Shown here: one piece after another, positions 35,280 through 45,270 of the stretch
Layout: each line of letters starts with the position of its first letter
Position numbering within the stretch: position 1 is the first letter of the stretch
Source of the DNA: Henriciella aquimarina
Lineage (GTDB): Bacteria; Pseudomonadota; Alphaproteobacteria; Caulobacterales; Hyphomonadaceae
Reading direction: 5' to 3'
Length of the DNA: 64,000 nucleotides
NCBI RefSeq assembly: GCF_002088975.1
Contig: NZ_NCST01000065.1
Span: forward strand, 1 to 64,000
The notes under the pieces: model-generated
What the model saw: the letters and a program-made list of their open reading frames with translations, nothing else
Database searches by the model: none
Told to the model about the DNA's origin: nothing
Made by a program: the position numbers and the translations under genes

Positions 35280-35636
35280 AGATATGCCATTCCCGCGTTA
35301 TCGGCGCTGGCCCAGGAGGGGCGGCTCAATGTCTTTCGCCGGTTGGTGAAGGCCGGCCCCACGGGGCTTGCGGCCGGTCGCATCGCGGAGGAGACCGGTA
35401 CGGCGGCGAACACACTGTCAGCCCAGCTCAACATCCTCTCTCAGGCTGGCCTGATCCAGAGCCGCCGCGAGGGCCGCTCCATCATCTATTCCGTATGCTT
35501 CGAGGCGGTCAGTGATCTCATCGTCTTCCTGATGGAAGATTGCTGCGCGGGGGAGGCCTGCGTCGCCTCCGGCGTGCAGGGCGCGCTGAGCCGCATCGCA
35601 TGTTGCGACGCAGGTCAGGAGAGACCGTCATCATGA
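35271..35636 (+). CDS. arsR: ArsR-family arsenite-responsive repressor
   Basis: A 121-residue winged-helix repressor (METRYAIPALSALAQEGRL; recognition helix near GTAANTLSAQLNILSQAGL; wing SRREGRSIIYS). Cys91, Cys92 and Cys97 (EDCCAGEACV) form a C-terminal As(III) site like that of Acidithiobacillus-type ArsR rather than the N-terminal CVC of the E. coli type; a further Cys pair is at 111-112. ATG 35271 is inside the operator palindrome. The longer open frame to 35193 would cross the promoter. The stop overlaps arsI (ATGA). Confidence 0.9.
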   Translation: METRYAIPALSALAQEGRLNVFRRLVKAGPTGLAAGRIAEETGTAANTLSAQLNILSQAGLIQSRREGRSIIYSVCFEAVSDLIVFLMEDCCAGEACVASGVQGALSRIACCDAGQERPSS

Positions 35637-36124
35637 AACGCCTTCACGTCCATATCGCCGTCGACGATCTCGACCGCGCCATCGGCTTCTATTCGACGCT
35701 GTTTGCCGCCGCCCCGGCAGTTCGCAAAGACGACTACGCCAAGTGGATGCTGGACGATCCACGCGTAAATTTCGCCATCAGCCAGCGCGGCGCAGCCGCC
35801 GGCGTGGAGCATCTGGGCCTCCAGGTGGAGGACGAGGCGGAGCTTGCCGAAGTCTATGGCCGGCTTTCGCAGGCCGGCGCTCCCGTTCTGGAAGAGGGCG
35901 AGACGGTCTGCTGCTATGCCCACTCGGAAAAGAGCTGGATCACCGATCCGGCCGGCGTGCCGTGGGAAGTGTTCCTGACACATGGTGCGGCGGCCCATTA
36001 TGGCAGTGGCGCGGTTTCGGAGGAGGCCCCGCTGGCGGCCACTCCGACCGGCATGCCCGACGTCGCGGCCTCTGCCGGCTGCTGTGCGCCGAAGCCCGAC
36101 ACAACCGGCTGTTGTGGGGCCTAG
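35633..36124 (+). CDS. arsI: ArsI/CadI-family dioxygenase (C-As lyase)
   Basis: A 163-residue vicinal-oxygen-chelate protein. ArsI enzymes use Fe(II) and O2 to cleave the carbon-arsenic bond of methylarsenite and aromatic arsenicals. Metal ligand candidates are His5 or His7 (KRLHVHIAV), His60 (GVEHLGL) and Glu112 (VPWEVF), and the vicinal thiol pair Cys93-Cys94 (VCCYAH) matches the substrate-binding cysteines. The tail adds two more Cys pairs (GCCAPK, GCCGA). It is translationally coupled to arsR and the next gene starts one base after its stop. Confidence 0.85.
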   Translation: MKRLHVHIAVDDLDRAIGFYSTLFAAAPAVRKDDYAKWMLDDPRVNFAISQRGAAAGVEHLGLQVEDEAELAEVYGRLSQAGAPVLEEGETVCCYAHSEKSWITDPAGVPWEVFLTHGAAAHYGSGAVSEEAPLAATPTGMPDVAASAGCCAPKPDTTGCCGA

Positions 36125-37180
36125 ATGGGCGCCTTTGAACGCTATCTTTCGGTCTGGGTCGCGCTGGCGATCGTGGCCGGAATCGCGCTTGGCCAGCTCC
36201 TGCCGGGCGTCTTCGGTGCGCTGGCCGGCATGGAATACGCCAATGTGAACTTCGCCGTCGCCGTGCTGATCTGGGCAATGGTCTGGCCGATGATGATCGG
36301 GGTCGACTTTGCGAGCCTCGCGCATGTCGGGGAAAAGCCGAAAGGGCTTCTCATCACGCTGGCGGTGAACTGGCTGATCAAGCCCTTCACCATGGCCGCA
36401 CTGGGCGTCGTCTTCTTCCGCTACGTCTTTGCCGGGCTGATCCCGCCGGCGGAGGCCGAGGGCTACATTGCAGGCCTCATCCTGCTGGGGGCCGCACCGT
36501 GTACCGCCATGGTCTTCATCTGGTCGCAGCTTACCCGCGGTGACCCGAATTACACGCTGGTGCAGGTCAGCGTGAACGATGCCATTATGGTCTTTGCCTT
36601 TGCGCCCATCGTCGCCTTTCTGCTTGGCGTGACCGACATCACCGTGCCATGGGAGACGCTGCTCCTCTCTGTCGCGCTCTATGTCGTCGTGCCGCTGGCC
36701 GCCGGGATTGCGGCACGGGCCATGCTGAAGGCACGCGGCGGAACAGTGGCCGTCGACAGCTTCATCGAGCGGGTGAAGCCGGCCTCGGTGCTCGGGCTCT
36801 TGCTGACGGTGGTGTTGCTCTTCGGTTTCCAGGGTGAGGTGATCCTTGCGCGCCCGCTGATCATCGCGCTCATCGCCGTGCCGATCCTGATCCAGTCCTA
36901 TGGCATCTTCGCGATTGCCTATGGTGCCGCTTGGGCGTTGCGCGTGCCGCACCGGATTGCCGCGCCCTGCGCGCTGATCGGCACCTCGAACTTCTTTGAG
37001 CTGGCCGTCGCCGTGGCGATCAGCCTGTTCGGGCTGAGCTCCGGGGCCGCACTCGCCACAGTGGTCGGCGTGCTGGTCGAGGTGCCCGTGATGCTGTCGC
37101 TGGTCGCCATCGCCAACCGCACGCGCTCTGCCTTCAGTGGAGACGACGCACAAGGCCACGCGGCGGAGCAGGCGCGGTGA
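36125..37180 (+). CDS. acr3: Arsenite efflux permease, Acr3 family
   Basis: A 351-residue inner-membrane carrier with ten helices. Acr3 marks are [13 protein letters not shown], the essential Cys in [17 protein letters not shown] and the Glu in [15 protein letters not shown]. It exports As(III) driven by the proton gradient. The start is immediately after the arsI stop, and its stop overlaps the arsC start (GTGA), so all four ars genes are one coupled operon. Confidence 0.94.
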   Translation: MGAFERYLSVWVALAIVAGIALGQLLPGVFGALAGMEYANVNFAVAVLIWAMVWPMMIGVDFASLAHVGEKPKGLLITLAVNWLIKPFTMAALGVVFFRYVFAGLIPPAEAEGYIAGLILLGAAPCTAMVFIWSQLTRGDPNYTLVQVSVNDAIMVFAFAPIVAFLLGVTDITVPWETLLLSVALYVVVPLAAGIAARAMLKARGGTVAVDSFIERVKPASVLGLLLTVVLLFGFQGEVILARPLIIALIAVPILIQSYGIFAIAYGAAWALRVPHRIAAPCALIGTSNFFELAVAVAISLFGLSSGAALATVVGVLVEVPVMLSLVAIANRTRSAFSGDDAQGHAAEQAR

Positions 37181-37593
37181 TCGTCATTCATCACAATCCC
37201 GACTGCGGCACCTCGCGCAACGTCCTGCGCCTGGTCGAGGCAAGCGGGGCACCATATACCGTTATCGACTATCTCAACGAGGGCTGGACCCGCCCGCAAT
37301 TGCTGGGGCTGTTTGCGGTAGCCGATCTCACACCGCGCAAGGCCCTACGCGAGAGCAAGTCTCCGGCTGAAGCGCTTGGCTTGCTGGATGACGGGGTAAG
37401 CGACGAGGCCATCCTGGATGCGATGCTGGACCATCCTGTCCTTGTGAACCGCCCCATCGTTTGCTCGCCGTGCGGGGTGCTGCTTTGCCGGCCGAGCCCG
37501 CGTGTGATTGCCATACTGCCTGTCCTTCCGGCACAGGCGGTACATGGCGAAAAGGGCGAGGTTCTGTTCGATCCGGCGGCGGCTACGCCTTGA
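37177..37593 (+). CDS. arsC: Arsenate reductase, glutaredoxin-coupled type
   Basis: A 138-residue ArsC: the catalytic Cys10 is in [10 protein letters not shown], with the Arg cluster downstream in [19 protein letters not shown]. The CSPCG cysteines are additional to the usual VTPLG form. It reduces As(V) to As(III) for export by Acr3. The start is GTG 37177, overlapping the acr3 stop. Its 3' end overlaps the convergent acyl-CoA hydrolase gene by 11 bp. Confidence 0.92.
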   Translation: MIVIHHNPDCGTSRNVLRLVEASGAPYTVIDYLNEGWTRPQLLGLFAVADLTPRKALRESKSPAEALGLLDDGVSDEAILDAMLDHPVLVNRPIVCSPCGVLLCRPSPRVIAILPVLPAQAVHGEKGEVLFDPAAATP

Positions 37594-39490
37594 CCGTGCC
37601 AACGTCCTGGAGGCTCTTCAGAACCAGCTTCTTCATCAGCCGATCCTGCAGGGATTTCGGCTGATCGAGGCTAAGGCGCGCAAGGTGCGGGGCATATGCC
37701 TTGGCTTCCTTGCCGGACGGGCCGGAGATGAGCGCCCCCAGGATATAGGCGAAGCGCTTGTCCCAGCTGGCCGTTTCGTCCTGAAGTTTCTCCAGGGCCG
37801 GTGCCAGTGCCTGCTCGGTCTCGCTCATCTCCGTGCCGAAGGGGAAGGCTGGCAGGTCATCCATATGCGGAGACAGGGCGCTCTCGATCGCGGCGGGCGT
37901 GTTCTGGCGCCAGGCGTCCGGCACGGTAAAGCCCTTGGGCAGCTTCTTCGCCTTGATGGCCTCTTCGACCAGCCCGTCGATGAACCGGGCATCGGTAATG
38001 GCGAGCATCCGTTTGACGCATTCCTCATCGGTCTGGCCGCGCAGGTCGGCGACGCCATACTCGGTAATGATGATGTCACGCAGGTGGCGCGGCACGGTGA
38101 CGTGGCCATAGGACCAGACGATGTTGGACTCCACGGTCCCTTTGCTTTCGCGGACAGCCTTGAGCAGGATGATGGAGCGGGCGCCTTCCAGCTCATGGGC
38201 CTGGGCGACGAAATTGTACTGACCGCCGACACCGCTCACCACGCGCCCGTCTTCCAGCGCGTCGGAGGTGATGGCGCCGAGGCAGGTGGCCTTCATCGCG
38301 ATGTTTATGAAACGGGCATCGACACGTTCGCGGCGGCGGACTTCCTCGTTGCCATAGAGGGCATTCACGTCATCCACCGAGGTCATGTTGACCAGCGAGA
38401 GCAGCTCGTCTGAGGCTTCGCGCAGGCCCCGGTAAAAGGTCTGCGGGCCGAGGAAGAAGCCGCCATCGATCGTGATGTCGCGGCCCTCATGCGCGGCCCG
38501 GCTGAACACCTTTGCGCGCAACAGCTCGAACATGCCCTGAGTGAACATCTCCGTGCAGCCATAGAGCCCGGCGCGGAAGGCTTCATCACCGCCTTCGTCT
38601 ATTGGGCCCGGCGGGCCGGGCAGGGCAGTTGCCGTGGTCGCGAACCCGTACGGATCCCTGTGGCGGAAGCGCACCGACTGTGCGGCGCCGTCGCCGAGCG
38701 AGCCGATGCCGATCTGCAGCGTGCCGCCATCCTTGACCAGGCGTGCGGCGCGCAGGCCGATGGCGTGGCTGGTCAGGTCGACGCGCGGTGCTGGCGGGCC
38801 GGCAAGGTCATAGCCGCCGGCATCAAGCAGCATGTCGAATTCGTCGGCTGGGACTTCGGCATCGTTCGGCATGAAAGGCAGCCGGTCGTTCAGCTCCCCC
38901 ACGACAATGAAGCTGTCGCGCCCGACTTTTTCGCGCATCAGCGGGATCAGGTCGAGGCTGAGGTCGGAATTGCAGGACAGGCTGTAGCGCCCGTCGCGGC
39001 TGGAAATCATCTGGCCGAGCACATTGACCCGCGAGTCGATGATGCGGCGCATCGCATGGGTGTAATTGACGCTGCTGTAATGGCGCTGGGCGTATTCATT
39101 GTTAAGCAGCGTACCGGTCGACAGGAAGAACTCTTCCACCTCGACATTCGGCGGCAGCGCGCCCTTTGCCCGGTCCGTCGCATAATGGAGGTCGGGATAG
39201 TCGCCGAAGACCTTGTCGAGGATCGGCCCGCCGAAACGGCCTGCCAGTCCGCCAGAGAGTTTCGGGCGAATGATGGAGAGCGCGGTATAGATGGTGAGGT
39301 TGATCGACCGATCAGCCTTGGCCATTTCGTAGAGCGCATTGGTGAGGCGATTGGCCTTGCCAAGCCCGAGCGGCAAGGCGAGCCGGATATCCTTGCCGAC
39401 AGTGTCGATAACAGCCTCGGCGCAGGCTTCAGCGCTCTTGTGCACCGGCAGACGCCCGGTCGTCTCGCCCTCTGGATTTTGCCCGTCCAT
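37583..39490 (-). CDS. Acetyl-CoA hydrolase/CoA-transferase family protein
   Basis: A 635-residue protein of the acetyl-CoA hydrolase/transferase family. N- and C-terminal halves are recognised by LPLGLGKANRLTNALY, LQIGIGSLGDGAAQS and, in the C-terminal domain, VSGVGGQYNFVAQAHEL, WSYGHVTVPRHLRDIIITEYGVADLRGQ. It moves or removes CoA from short acyl-CoAs such as acetyl-CoA. It begins right after the fadJ-like stop (TAAATG), so it is the last gene of the fatty-acid oxidation operon and may drain acetyl-CoA to acetate or recycle CoA. It is longer than the ~430-550 residues of many family members. Confidence 0.85.
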   Translation of the reverse strand: MDGQNPEGETTGRLPVHKSAEACAEAVIDTVGKDIRLALPLGLGKANRLTNALYEMAKADRSINLTIYTALSIIRPKLSGGLAGRFGGPILDKVFGDYPDLHYATDRAKGALPPNVEVEEFFLSTGTLLNNEYAQRHYSSVNYTHAMRRIIDSRVNVLGQMISSRDGRYSLSCNSDLSLDLIPLMREKVGRDSFIVVGELNDRLPFMPNDAEVPADEFDMLLDAGGYDLAGPPAPRVDLTSHAIGLRAARLVKDGGTLQIGIGSLGDGAAQSVRFRHRDPYGFATTATALPGPPGPIDEGGDEAFRAGLYGCTEMFTQGMFELLRAKVFSRAAHEGRDITIDGGFFLGPQTFYRGLREASDELLSLVNMTSVDDVNALYGNEEVRRRERVDARFINIAMKATCLGAITSDALEDGRVVSGVGGQYNFVAQAHELEGARSIILLKAVRESKGTVESNIVWSYGHVTVPRHLRDIIITEYGVADLRGQTDEECVKRMLAITDARFIDGLVEEAIKAKKLPKGFTVPDAWRQNTPAAIESALSPHMDDLPAFPFGTEMSETEQALAPALEKLQDETASWDKRFAYILGALISGPSGKEAKAYAPHLARLSLDQPKSLQDRLMKKLVLKSLQDVGTVKA

Positions 39491-41533
39491 TTACGCCTCT
39501 TTCGGCTCTTCTGACATGTCCGCCTTTGCAGGCTCTTCCGGTTTGGCCGGTGTTTCCGGAGGCGAGGACGGGGCAGCTTTCTTCTGGCGCAGGGCCGTGC
39601 ACGGCCCGCCGCGGAAGGGCGCGAAACCGGAGCCGAAGACAGCGCCGAGATCAAGATGATCCTCCGAGGCGACAATGCCCTCGTCCAGGACCCGGCGGAC
39701 CTCTTCATAGAGGGGGGCAAGCAGGCGTTCCTGCAGCTTTTCCAGTGTCTTGGGCCCTGCTTCGTTTTCAGCCTTTTGCGGCTTGCCATCCGACCAGGTG
39801 TAGAAGCCCTTGCCGGTCTTCTTGCCGAGATCGCCAGCCTCGACCTTTTCGATCAGCTGCGCAGGCGGATCGGCGACATGGTCCAGGTCACGGGCGAGCA
39901 CACGGCCGACTTCCAGGCAGATGTCCAGTCCGACCGTATCGGCAACCTCGACGGGGCCTTGCTGCATGCCGAAATCCTCCGCCGCGGCATCGACCTCTTC
40001 GGGGCTGCAGCCTTCGTCGATCAGCTTGACCGCCTGGAGCAGATACGGCGTCAGGATGCGGTTGACGAGGAATCCGGGGGCACTCTTTACCGGCAGCGGC
40101 AGCTTGGCGATGGCCTCGATGAAGGCAAGCGCGCGGGCCTGGGTCTCCTTGGTCGTCTTCTCGCCGGACACGATCTCGACCAGCGGCATCTTGGTGACGG
40201 GATTGAAGAAGTGCAGGCCGACGAAGCGCCCCGCATTCGGCCCGGGCAGGCCCTCGGCCAGGGTTTCCAGCCGGATGCTCGATGTGTTCGTCGCGATGAT
40301 GGCGCGGGACTTCAGCTTGTCCTTCAGCCCGTCATAGATCTTCTGCTTGATTTCGGCCTTTTCCGGCCCGGCCTCGATGATGAGATCGGCCGAGCGCACG
40401 CCGTCGCCTTTCGGATCGGCAATGAGCCGGTCTTCCGGGTCACGGACATCGTCTGAATGGTCCGGCTTGCCGTCCATCCATTTATGGGCCCGGCCAATCG
40501 CCTTGGCGATGACCGAGCGGTCGATGTCCTGCAGCGTGACGGTAAAGCCGTTCATCGCCGTCCACATGGCAATGTCGGCGCCCATCGTGCCGGCACCAAT
40601 GATATGGACATGGGAAATATCATGGCCCTTGGACCGGCGGGCCTCGCGCTTCAGCGCCTCGCGGCGCAGGAAGAGCCCGATTAAATTCTTCGCGGTTTCC
40701 GTCTGGCTGAGCTTCACGAAGGACTGCGCTTCGGCCTCCAGCGCATCGTCGGAGCCGGTTTCCTGTTCGAACAGATCGATCAGGGCGTATGGCGCGGGAT
40801 AGTGCTTCTCGCTGAAATGTTTCGCGGTTTCCTTACGGGCCCTGTTGGCGATGAAGCGCTTGCCGGGGCTGGAGAACTCCAGCGTGTATTTGAGCTCGTC
40901 CAGCAGGCCGCGCTTGCGTTTCTGCTTGCCGGTTTCGGCCGCTGCCCGGGCCGCCGCCAGGAGGTGGCGATCCGGCACGGCATCGCGAACAAGGCCGAGC
41001 TTCTTCGCCTTGCGCGCATCGATCGTCTTGCCGGTCAGCATGAGCTGCAGGGCTGTCGCCGGTTCGACGACGCGTGGGAGGCGTTCAGTGCCGCCAAGGC
41101 CAGGGTGCAGGCCGAGCTGGACTTCGGGAAAGCCGAAGCGCGCGGAATGGTCGGCGACGCGATGGTCGCAGGCGAGGGCGACTTCCAGCCCGCCGCCGAG
41201 GCAGACGCCGTGAATGACGGCTACGGTGGGGCAGGGCAGGGCTTCCAGCCGGTTCAGCGCCTTGTGGCCCTGGTCGATCAGCGCCTTTAGCGAGTCTGCG
41301 TCGGAGCTGCCGAGTTCCTCGATGTCGGCGCCGGCCATGAAGCCCGACTCCTTGCCCGAGCGCACAAAGAGCGCCTTGGGCGGGTTCTTCTCGATTTCCT
41401 CGAGGAAGGCCTCGAACTGGTCGAGCACGGCGCGCCCGAGGGTGTTTTGGGCCTGTCCCGGCACATCGAGTGTGAGGGTGGCGTAGCCGCCCGCCTGTTT
41501 CTTGAGGTGCCAGATCGATTTACCGCGCGCCAT
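39491..41533 (-). CDS. fadJ: Fatty-acid oxidation multifunctional protein (enoyl-CoA hydratase / 3-hydroxyacyl-CoA dehydrogenase)
   Basis: A 680-residue FadB/FadJ-type enzyme. The N-terminal crotonase domain has GADIEELG, IHGVCLGGGLEVALACDHRV and FPEVQLGLHPGLGG with both catalytic Glu. The NAD domain has IIGAGTMGADIAM (GxGxxG) and LHFFNPVTKMPLVEIV with the catalytic His, followed by two HAD C-terminal domains (APGFLVNRIL; EDHLDLGAVFGSGFAPFRGG). The tail is Pro/Glu/Lys-rich (about 650-680). Starts are overlapped by one base with the thiolase stop. The FadJ versus FadB choice is by operon partner and is not certain. Confidence 0.9.
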   Translation of the reverse strand: MARGKSIWHLKKQAGGYATLTLDVPGQAQNTLGRAVLDQFEAFLEEIEKNPPKALFVRSGKESGFMAGADIEELGSSDADSLKALIDQGHKALNRLEALPCPTVAVIHGVCLGGGLEVALACDHRVADHSARFGFPEVQLGLHPGLGGTERLPRVVEPATALQLMLTGKTIDARKAKKLGLVRDAVPDRHLLAAARAAAETGKQKRKRGLLDELKYTLEFSSPGKRFIANRARKETAKHFSEKHYPAPYALIDLFEQETGSDDALEAEAQSFVKLSQTETAKNLIGLFLRREALKREARRSKGHDISHVHIIGAGTMGADIAMWTAMNGFTVTLQDIDRSVIAKAIGRAHKWMDGKPDHSDDVRDPEDRLIADPKGDGVRSADLIIEAGPEKAEIKQKIYDGLKDKLKSRAIIATNTSSIRLETLAEGLPGPNAGRFVGLHFFNPVTKMPLVEIVSGEKTTKETQARALAFIEAIAKLPLPVKSAPGFLVNRILTPYLLQAVKLIDEGCSPEEVDAAAEDFGMQQGPVEVADTVGLDICLEVGRVLARDLDHVADPPAQLIEKVEAGDLGKKTGKGFYTWSDGKPQKAENEAGPKTLEKLQERLLAPLYEEVRRVLDEGIVASEDHLDLGAVFGSGFAPFRGGPCTALRQKKAAPSSPPETPAKPEEPAKADMSEEPKEA

Positions 41534-42861
41534 CAGGCCGCCTCCGTTTCTTCAGTCTGTGTCGCCTTGGGGGTGGGAACGGCATTCGCTGCTTCGAGCA
41601 GCATGCCGCCGCCCTGGCCGCCGCCAATGCATTCGGTTGCCACGCCGGTCTTGTGACCCAGCCGCTTCATGGCATTCAGGGCATGCAGAACGATGCGTGC
41701 GCCGCTGGTGCCGACCGGGTGGCCGAGGCTGATCGCGCCGCCATCGACATTCAGCCGCTCGCGGTCGATCGAGCCCATCGCCCCGTCGAGGCCGAGTTCC
41801 TGCTTGCAGAACTTGTCGCTTTCCCAGGCCTTCAAGCAGGCCAGAACCTGGTGCGCGAACGCTTCGTTCAGTTCCCAGAGGTCAATGTCCGAGAGGCCGA
41901 GCTTGTTGCGCGTGAGGATGGGCGTGACGGAATGGACCGGGCCGAGCCCCATGCGGGCTGGCGAAAGCGCAGCCCACTGGCTGTCCTTGATCTCGCCGAG
42001 CGGCTCAAGGCCGTGCTTCTCGATAAAGCGTTCTGACGCCACGATCATCCAGCAGGCGCCGTCCGTCACCTGGGAGGAGTTGCCGGCAGTCACATGGCCA
42101 TAGGGGCGCTCGAAGACGGGCTTCAGTGTGGAGAGCTTCTCCACGGTGGAGTTGGGACGAACCCCGTCATCCTTCTCGAAAAGCTCGCCTTCCTCGCTGA
42201 AGACCGGGTCGACCTCATTGTCGAGCCAGCCTTCCTCCTGGGCCCTGGCAAGGCGCTTGTGGCTTTCGACGGCGTAGGCGTCGGCTTCCTTGCGGGTGAT
42301 GTCCCACTCATAGCGCAGGATCTCGGCGGTCTGCCCCATGCCGAGGTCCACCACCGTATCGGTCAGGCCTTTCTCGACACCGATGACAGGCTCCATCATG
42401 GAAAACCGGAACTTGCTCATCGCTTCGACGCGGCCGAGCAGGGACTTGGCCATGTTCACATCCGCGAACCAGTCGACGGCTTCATCATTGAGCAGGAGCG
42501 GTGCGTGGCTCAGGCTTTCGGTGCCACCCACGAGCAGGCAGTCATAATCGCCTGCGCGGATATAGCGGTAGGCGCTGTCGACCGACTGCATGCCCGAGCC
42601 GCAATTACGCTGCACGGTCCAGCCCGGCATATCCAGGCCGAGCCCCATGCGGAGTGCCGCGACGCGGGCCGGGTTTGTGGCTTCCGCCCCCGGCGAGCCG
42701 CAGCCGAGAATGACTTCCTCAATCTCGCCCGCAATTTCGGGGTGGCGCAGCATCAGTACACGACCGGCCTGTACGGCGAGATCGACGGCGGTGAAGGGCC
42801 CGGGCTTTCCGCGCGCCTTCAGGAAGGGCGTGCGATTTCCATCAACGACATAGACCTTCAT
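41533..42861 (-). CDS. fadI: Acetyl-CoA C-acyltransferase (thiolase)
   Basis: A 442-residue thiolase that performs the last step of beta-oxidation. The acyl-binding Cys is in VQRNCGSGMQSVDSA (about 90), with NEAFAHQ, GGAISLGHPVGTSGAR and the second Cys in TECIGGGQGGGM. It overlaps fadE by four bases (ATGA) and the multifunctional gene by one, indicating one coupled transcript. Length suits FadI-type trifunctional partners. Confidence 0.9.
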   Translation of the reverse strand: MKVYVVDGNRTPFLKARGKPGPFTAVDLAVQAGRVLMLRHPEIAGEIEEVILGCGSPGAEATNPARVAALRMGLGLDMPGWTVQRNCGSGMQSVDSAYRYIRAGDYDCLLVGGTESLSHAPLLLNDEAVDWFADVNMAKSLLGRVEAMSKFRFSMMEPVIGVEKGLTDTVVDLGMGQTAEILRYEWDITRKEADAYAVESHKRLARAQEEGWLDNEVDPVFSEEGELFEKDDGVRPNSTVEKLSTLKPVFERPYGHVTAGNSSQVTDGACWMIVASERFIEKHGLEPLGEIKDSQWAALSPARMGLGPVHSVTPILTRNKLGLSDIDLWELNEAFAHQVLACLKAWESDKFCKQELGLDGAMGSIDRERLNVDGGAISLGHPVGTSGARIVLHALNAMKRLGHKTGVATECIGGGQGGGMLLEAANAVPTPKATQTEETEAA

Positions 42862-45122
42862 GCAGATTTGGCTTCCTTCGGTTGATCCGTTGCCGGATTA
42901 AGTCCTGTTTTCTCGAGGCGCGACGGGTCGAAACTGTCGACCTCGATCACTTCGCGCACGGCGCGGTGGAGATCGCCCAGCTTGGCGGCTTCCTCCGCGG
43001 TGATGATGCCGGCCTCCTTGGCGGCCTCGACGCTCTCGACATCCTTGTCCTTCATGCGCTTCTTGAGCGGCTCGCACTCCAGCGTCATTGCGAGCGCGCG
43101 TTCCAGCGCGGCCAGCGGGTCGGCGCCCTTGCCCGGGAACACGCCTTCGGTCAGGCGTTGGCGCGTCTCGCTTGGCTTCATGAGAAGTTCTGAGACGGCC
43201 TTGTTCATCTTGTCCGTCGGGCCACGGCGACGCTTGCCGCCGGTCTGGGTCAGCATCTTGATCGTCCAACCCCAGAAGCTGCTTGGGAAATTATCCCCAA
43301 CTTCAGCAAGCCGGGCATGCATGCGCGCGACACCGTCGGCGAAGATCCAGTCCAGTAGCGGCTTGTCGGCCTCTGGCTGGCCATCAGCTTCGAAGCGCTT
43401 GAGCGCGCCGGAGAGCAGGAAAAGTTCGGCGAGTACATCGCCAAGGCGCGCCGAGAGGCTTTCTTTGAATTTCAGCTTGCCGCCGAGAATGCCGAGCGAG
43501 ACCTCGGACGCGACAGCGAGGTTGGCGCTGTAACGGGCCAGCTCGCGATAATAGGGTTTGAGGGCGTTATCCTTTGGAACGCTGGCGAACTTGCCGCCTG
43601 TCAGGCCGTGGAACCAGCTGCGCCAGATGTTCGCGACATCATGGCCGACATGGCGCCAGAGCAGGTCGTCGAACTTGCGCAGCGCTTCCTTTTTGTCCTC
43701 AAGCGCAACCGCCTGCATCTCTTCCAGGATATAAGGGTGGCAGCGGATGGAGCCCTGACCGAAAATGATCAGGCTGCGGGTCAGGATGTTCGCGCCTTCC
43801 ACCGTGATGCCGATGGGGATCGCCCGGTAGGGTGTCTCGAGATAATTCTTGGGGCCAACGCAGATCGCCTTGCCGCCGTGAACGTCCATGGCGTGGTTGA
43901 CTGTTTCGCGCATCCGTTCGGTCGCGTGATATTTCATGATGCCCGAAGCGACGCCCGGATGATGGCCATTATCGAGCCCGATCGTGATGAAACGGCGCGC
44001 GGATTCAAGCTGGTAGGCAGCCGCGCCGATCGGAGCGAGTTTTTCCTGCACACCTTCAAACTGGCCGATATGGATGCCGAACTGCTCACGCACACGGGCA
44101 TACGCGCCGGTCGATTGCGCTGAGACCTGCGCGGCGGCTGTCGACAGCGAGGGCAGGGAAATGCCGCGTCCGGCAGCCAGAGCCCCCATGAGCATTTTCC
44201 AGCCCTGACCGGTCTCTTCCTGCCCGCCGAGGATCTGGCCGACAGGAATGAAGACATCGCGGCCCCAGCTCGGCCCGTTCTGGAAGGCGAGGCCGGTGGG
44301 GATATGGCGGTCGCCCGTGTCGACGCCGGGCAGGTCTGTCGGGACCAGCGCGACGGTGATGCCGAGGTCTTCTTCGCCGCCGAGCAGGCCGTCCGGATCT
44401 TCAAGTTTGAAGGCCAGCCCGATCAGCGTCGCAACGGGGCCGAGCGTGGTATAGCGTTTTTCCCAATTGAGCTTGATGCCGAGCGTTTTTTCGCCTTCCC
44501 ATTCGCCTTCGCAGACCACGCCGGTGGCGGTCATGGCGGAAGCGTCCGAGCCAGCCTCGACGCCGGTCAGGGCGAAACAGGGAATTTCCTCGCCACGGGC
44601 AAGCCGGGGCAGGTAGTATTTCTTCTGCTCGTCGGTGCCGTAGAGCATGAGAAGTTCGCCCGGGCCGAGCGAGTTCGGCACCATCACGGTGACGGCGGCG
44701 GAGACATTGCGCGTAGCGATGCGCTTGACGACTTCGGAGTGCGCCGAGGCGGAGAAGCCGAGGCCTTCATACTCCTTCGGGATGATCATGCCGAAGAATT
44801 TGTGCTTCTTCAGATAGGCCCATGCCTCTTCAGGCAGGTCCATACGCTCATGCTCGATCTCGAAATCGTCGAGCATGTTGCAGAAATCGACAACCGGCCC
44901 ATCGAGGAAGGCCTGCTCTTCGTCCGTGAAGCCTTGCGATCTGAAGTCACGAAAACGGCTCCAGTCGGGCTTGCCGGAGAAGAGGTCAGCCTCCCACCAG
45001 GTGTCTCCTGCCTCCAGGGCCTGGGCTTCCGTGGCCGACAGGCCGGGCAGCACGCTCTTGTACCACCCCATCAGAGGCTTGGAGAGAACAGTTCGTCTTA
45101 GGCTTTTGAAAGGATTCGACAT
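42858..45122 (-). CDS. fadE: Acyl-CoA dehydrogenase, FadE type
   Basis: A 754-residue flavoprotein for the first step of beta-oxidation. The acyl-CoA dehydrogenase core has FALTGVEAGSDASAM, AGRGISLPSLS, REQFGIHIGQFEG and the base-bearing segment ITVEGANILTRSLIIFGQG. The C-terminal ~280 residues are the DUF1974 domain of long FadE proteins. It is the first gene of the operon, divergent from fadL across 148 bp, which probably holds the shared control region; no FadR-like palindrome was clear to the eye. Confidence 0.94.
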   Translation of the reverse strand: MSNPFKSLRRTVLSKPLMGWYKSVLPGLSATEAQALEAGDTWWEADLFSGKPDWSRFRDFRSQGFTDEEQAFLDGPVVDFCNMLDDFEIEHERMDLPEEAWAYLKKHKFFGMIIPKEYEGLGFSASAHSEVVKRIATRNVSAAVTVMVPNSLGPGELLMLYGTDEQKKYYLPRLARGEEIPCFALTGVEAGSDASAMTATGVVCEGEWEGEKTLGIKLNWEKRYTTLGPVATLIGLAFKLEDPDGLLGGEEDLGITVALVPTDLPGVDTGDRHIPTGLAFQNGPSWGRDVFIPVGQILGGQEETGQGWKMLMGALAAGRGISLPSLSTAAAQVSAQSTGAYARVREQFGIHIGQFEGVQEKLAPIGAAAYQLESARRFITIGLDNGHHPGVASGIMKYHATERMRETVNHAMDVHGGKAICVGPKNYLETPYRAIPIGITVEGANILTRSLIIFGQGSIRCHPYILEEMQAVALEDKKEALRKFDDLLWRHVGHDVANIWRSWFHGLTGGKFASVPKDNALKPYYRELARYSANLAVASEVSLGILGGKLKFKESLSARLGDVLAELFLLSGALKRFEADGQPEADKPLLDWIFADGVARMHARLAEVGDNFPSSFWGWTIKMLTQTGGKRRRGPTDKMNKAVSELLMKPSETRQRLTEGVFPGKGADPLAALERALAMTLECEPLKKRMKDKDVESVEAAKEAGIITAEEAAKLGDLHRAVREVIEVDSFDPSRLEKTGLNPATDQPKEAKSA

Positions 45123-45270
45123 GATCCGTGGCCCTCTTGCTCAATGTGGTCATCAGAAAGCGCATGGCAAGGTGTGCGGGTTCCGTTACGGGGCTGCGCC
45201 AGAACAGCGCACGATGGAACGTCGGGGAGGCGGCGTTCGTTACGCGCGAACCCAAAAAAGGTTTTCTCCC

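Noticed and set aside
36125-37180. Sodium/bile-acid symporter assignment for the ars permease
   Set aside because: The Acr3 Cys and Glu motifs and the ars operon context are decisive.
45123-45270. Fatty-acid regulator operator between fadE and fadL
   Set aside because: No convincing palindrome could be seen, although the divergent layout makes one likely.
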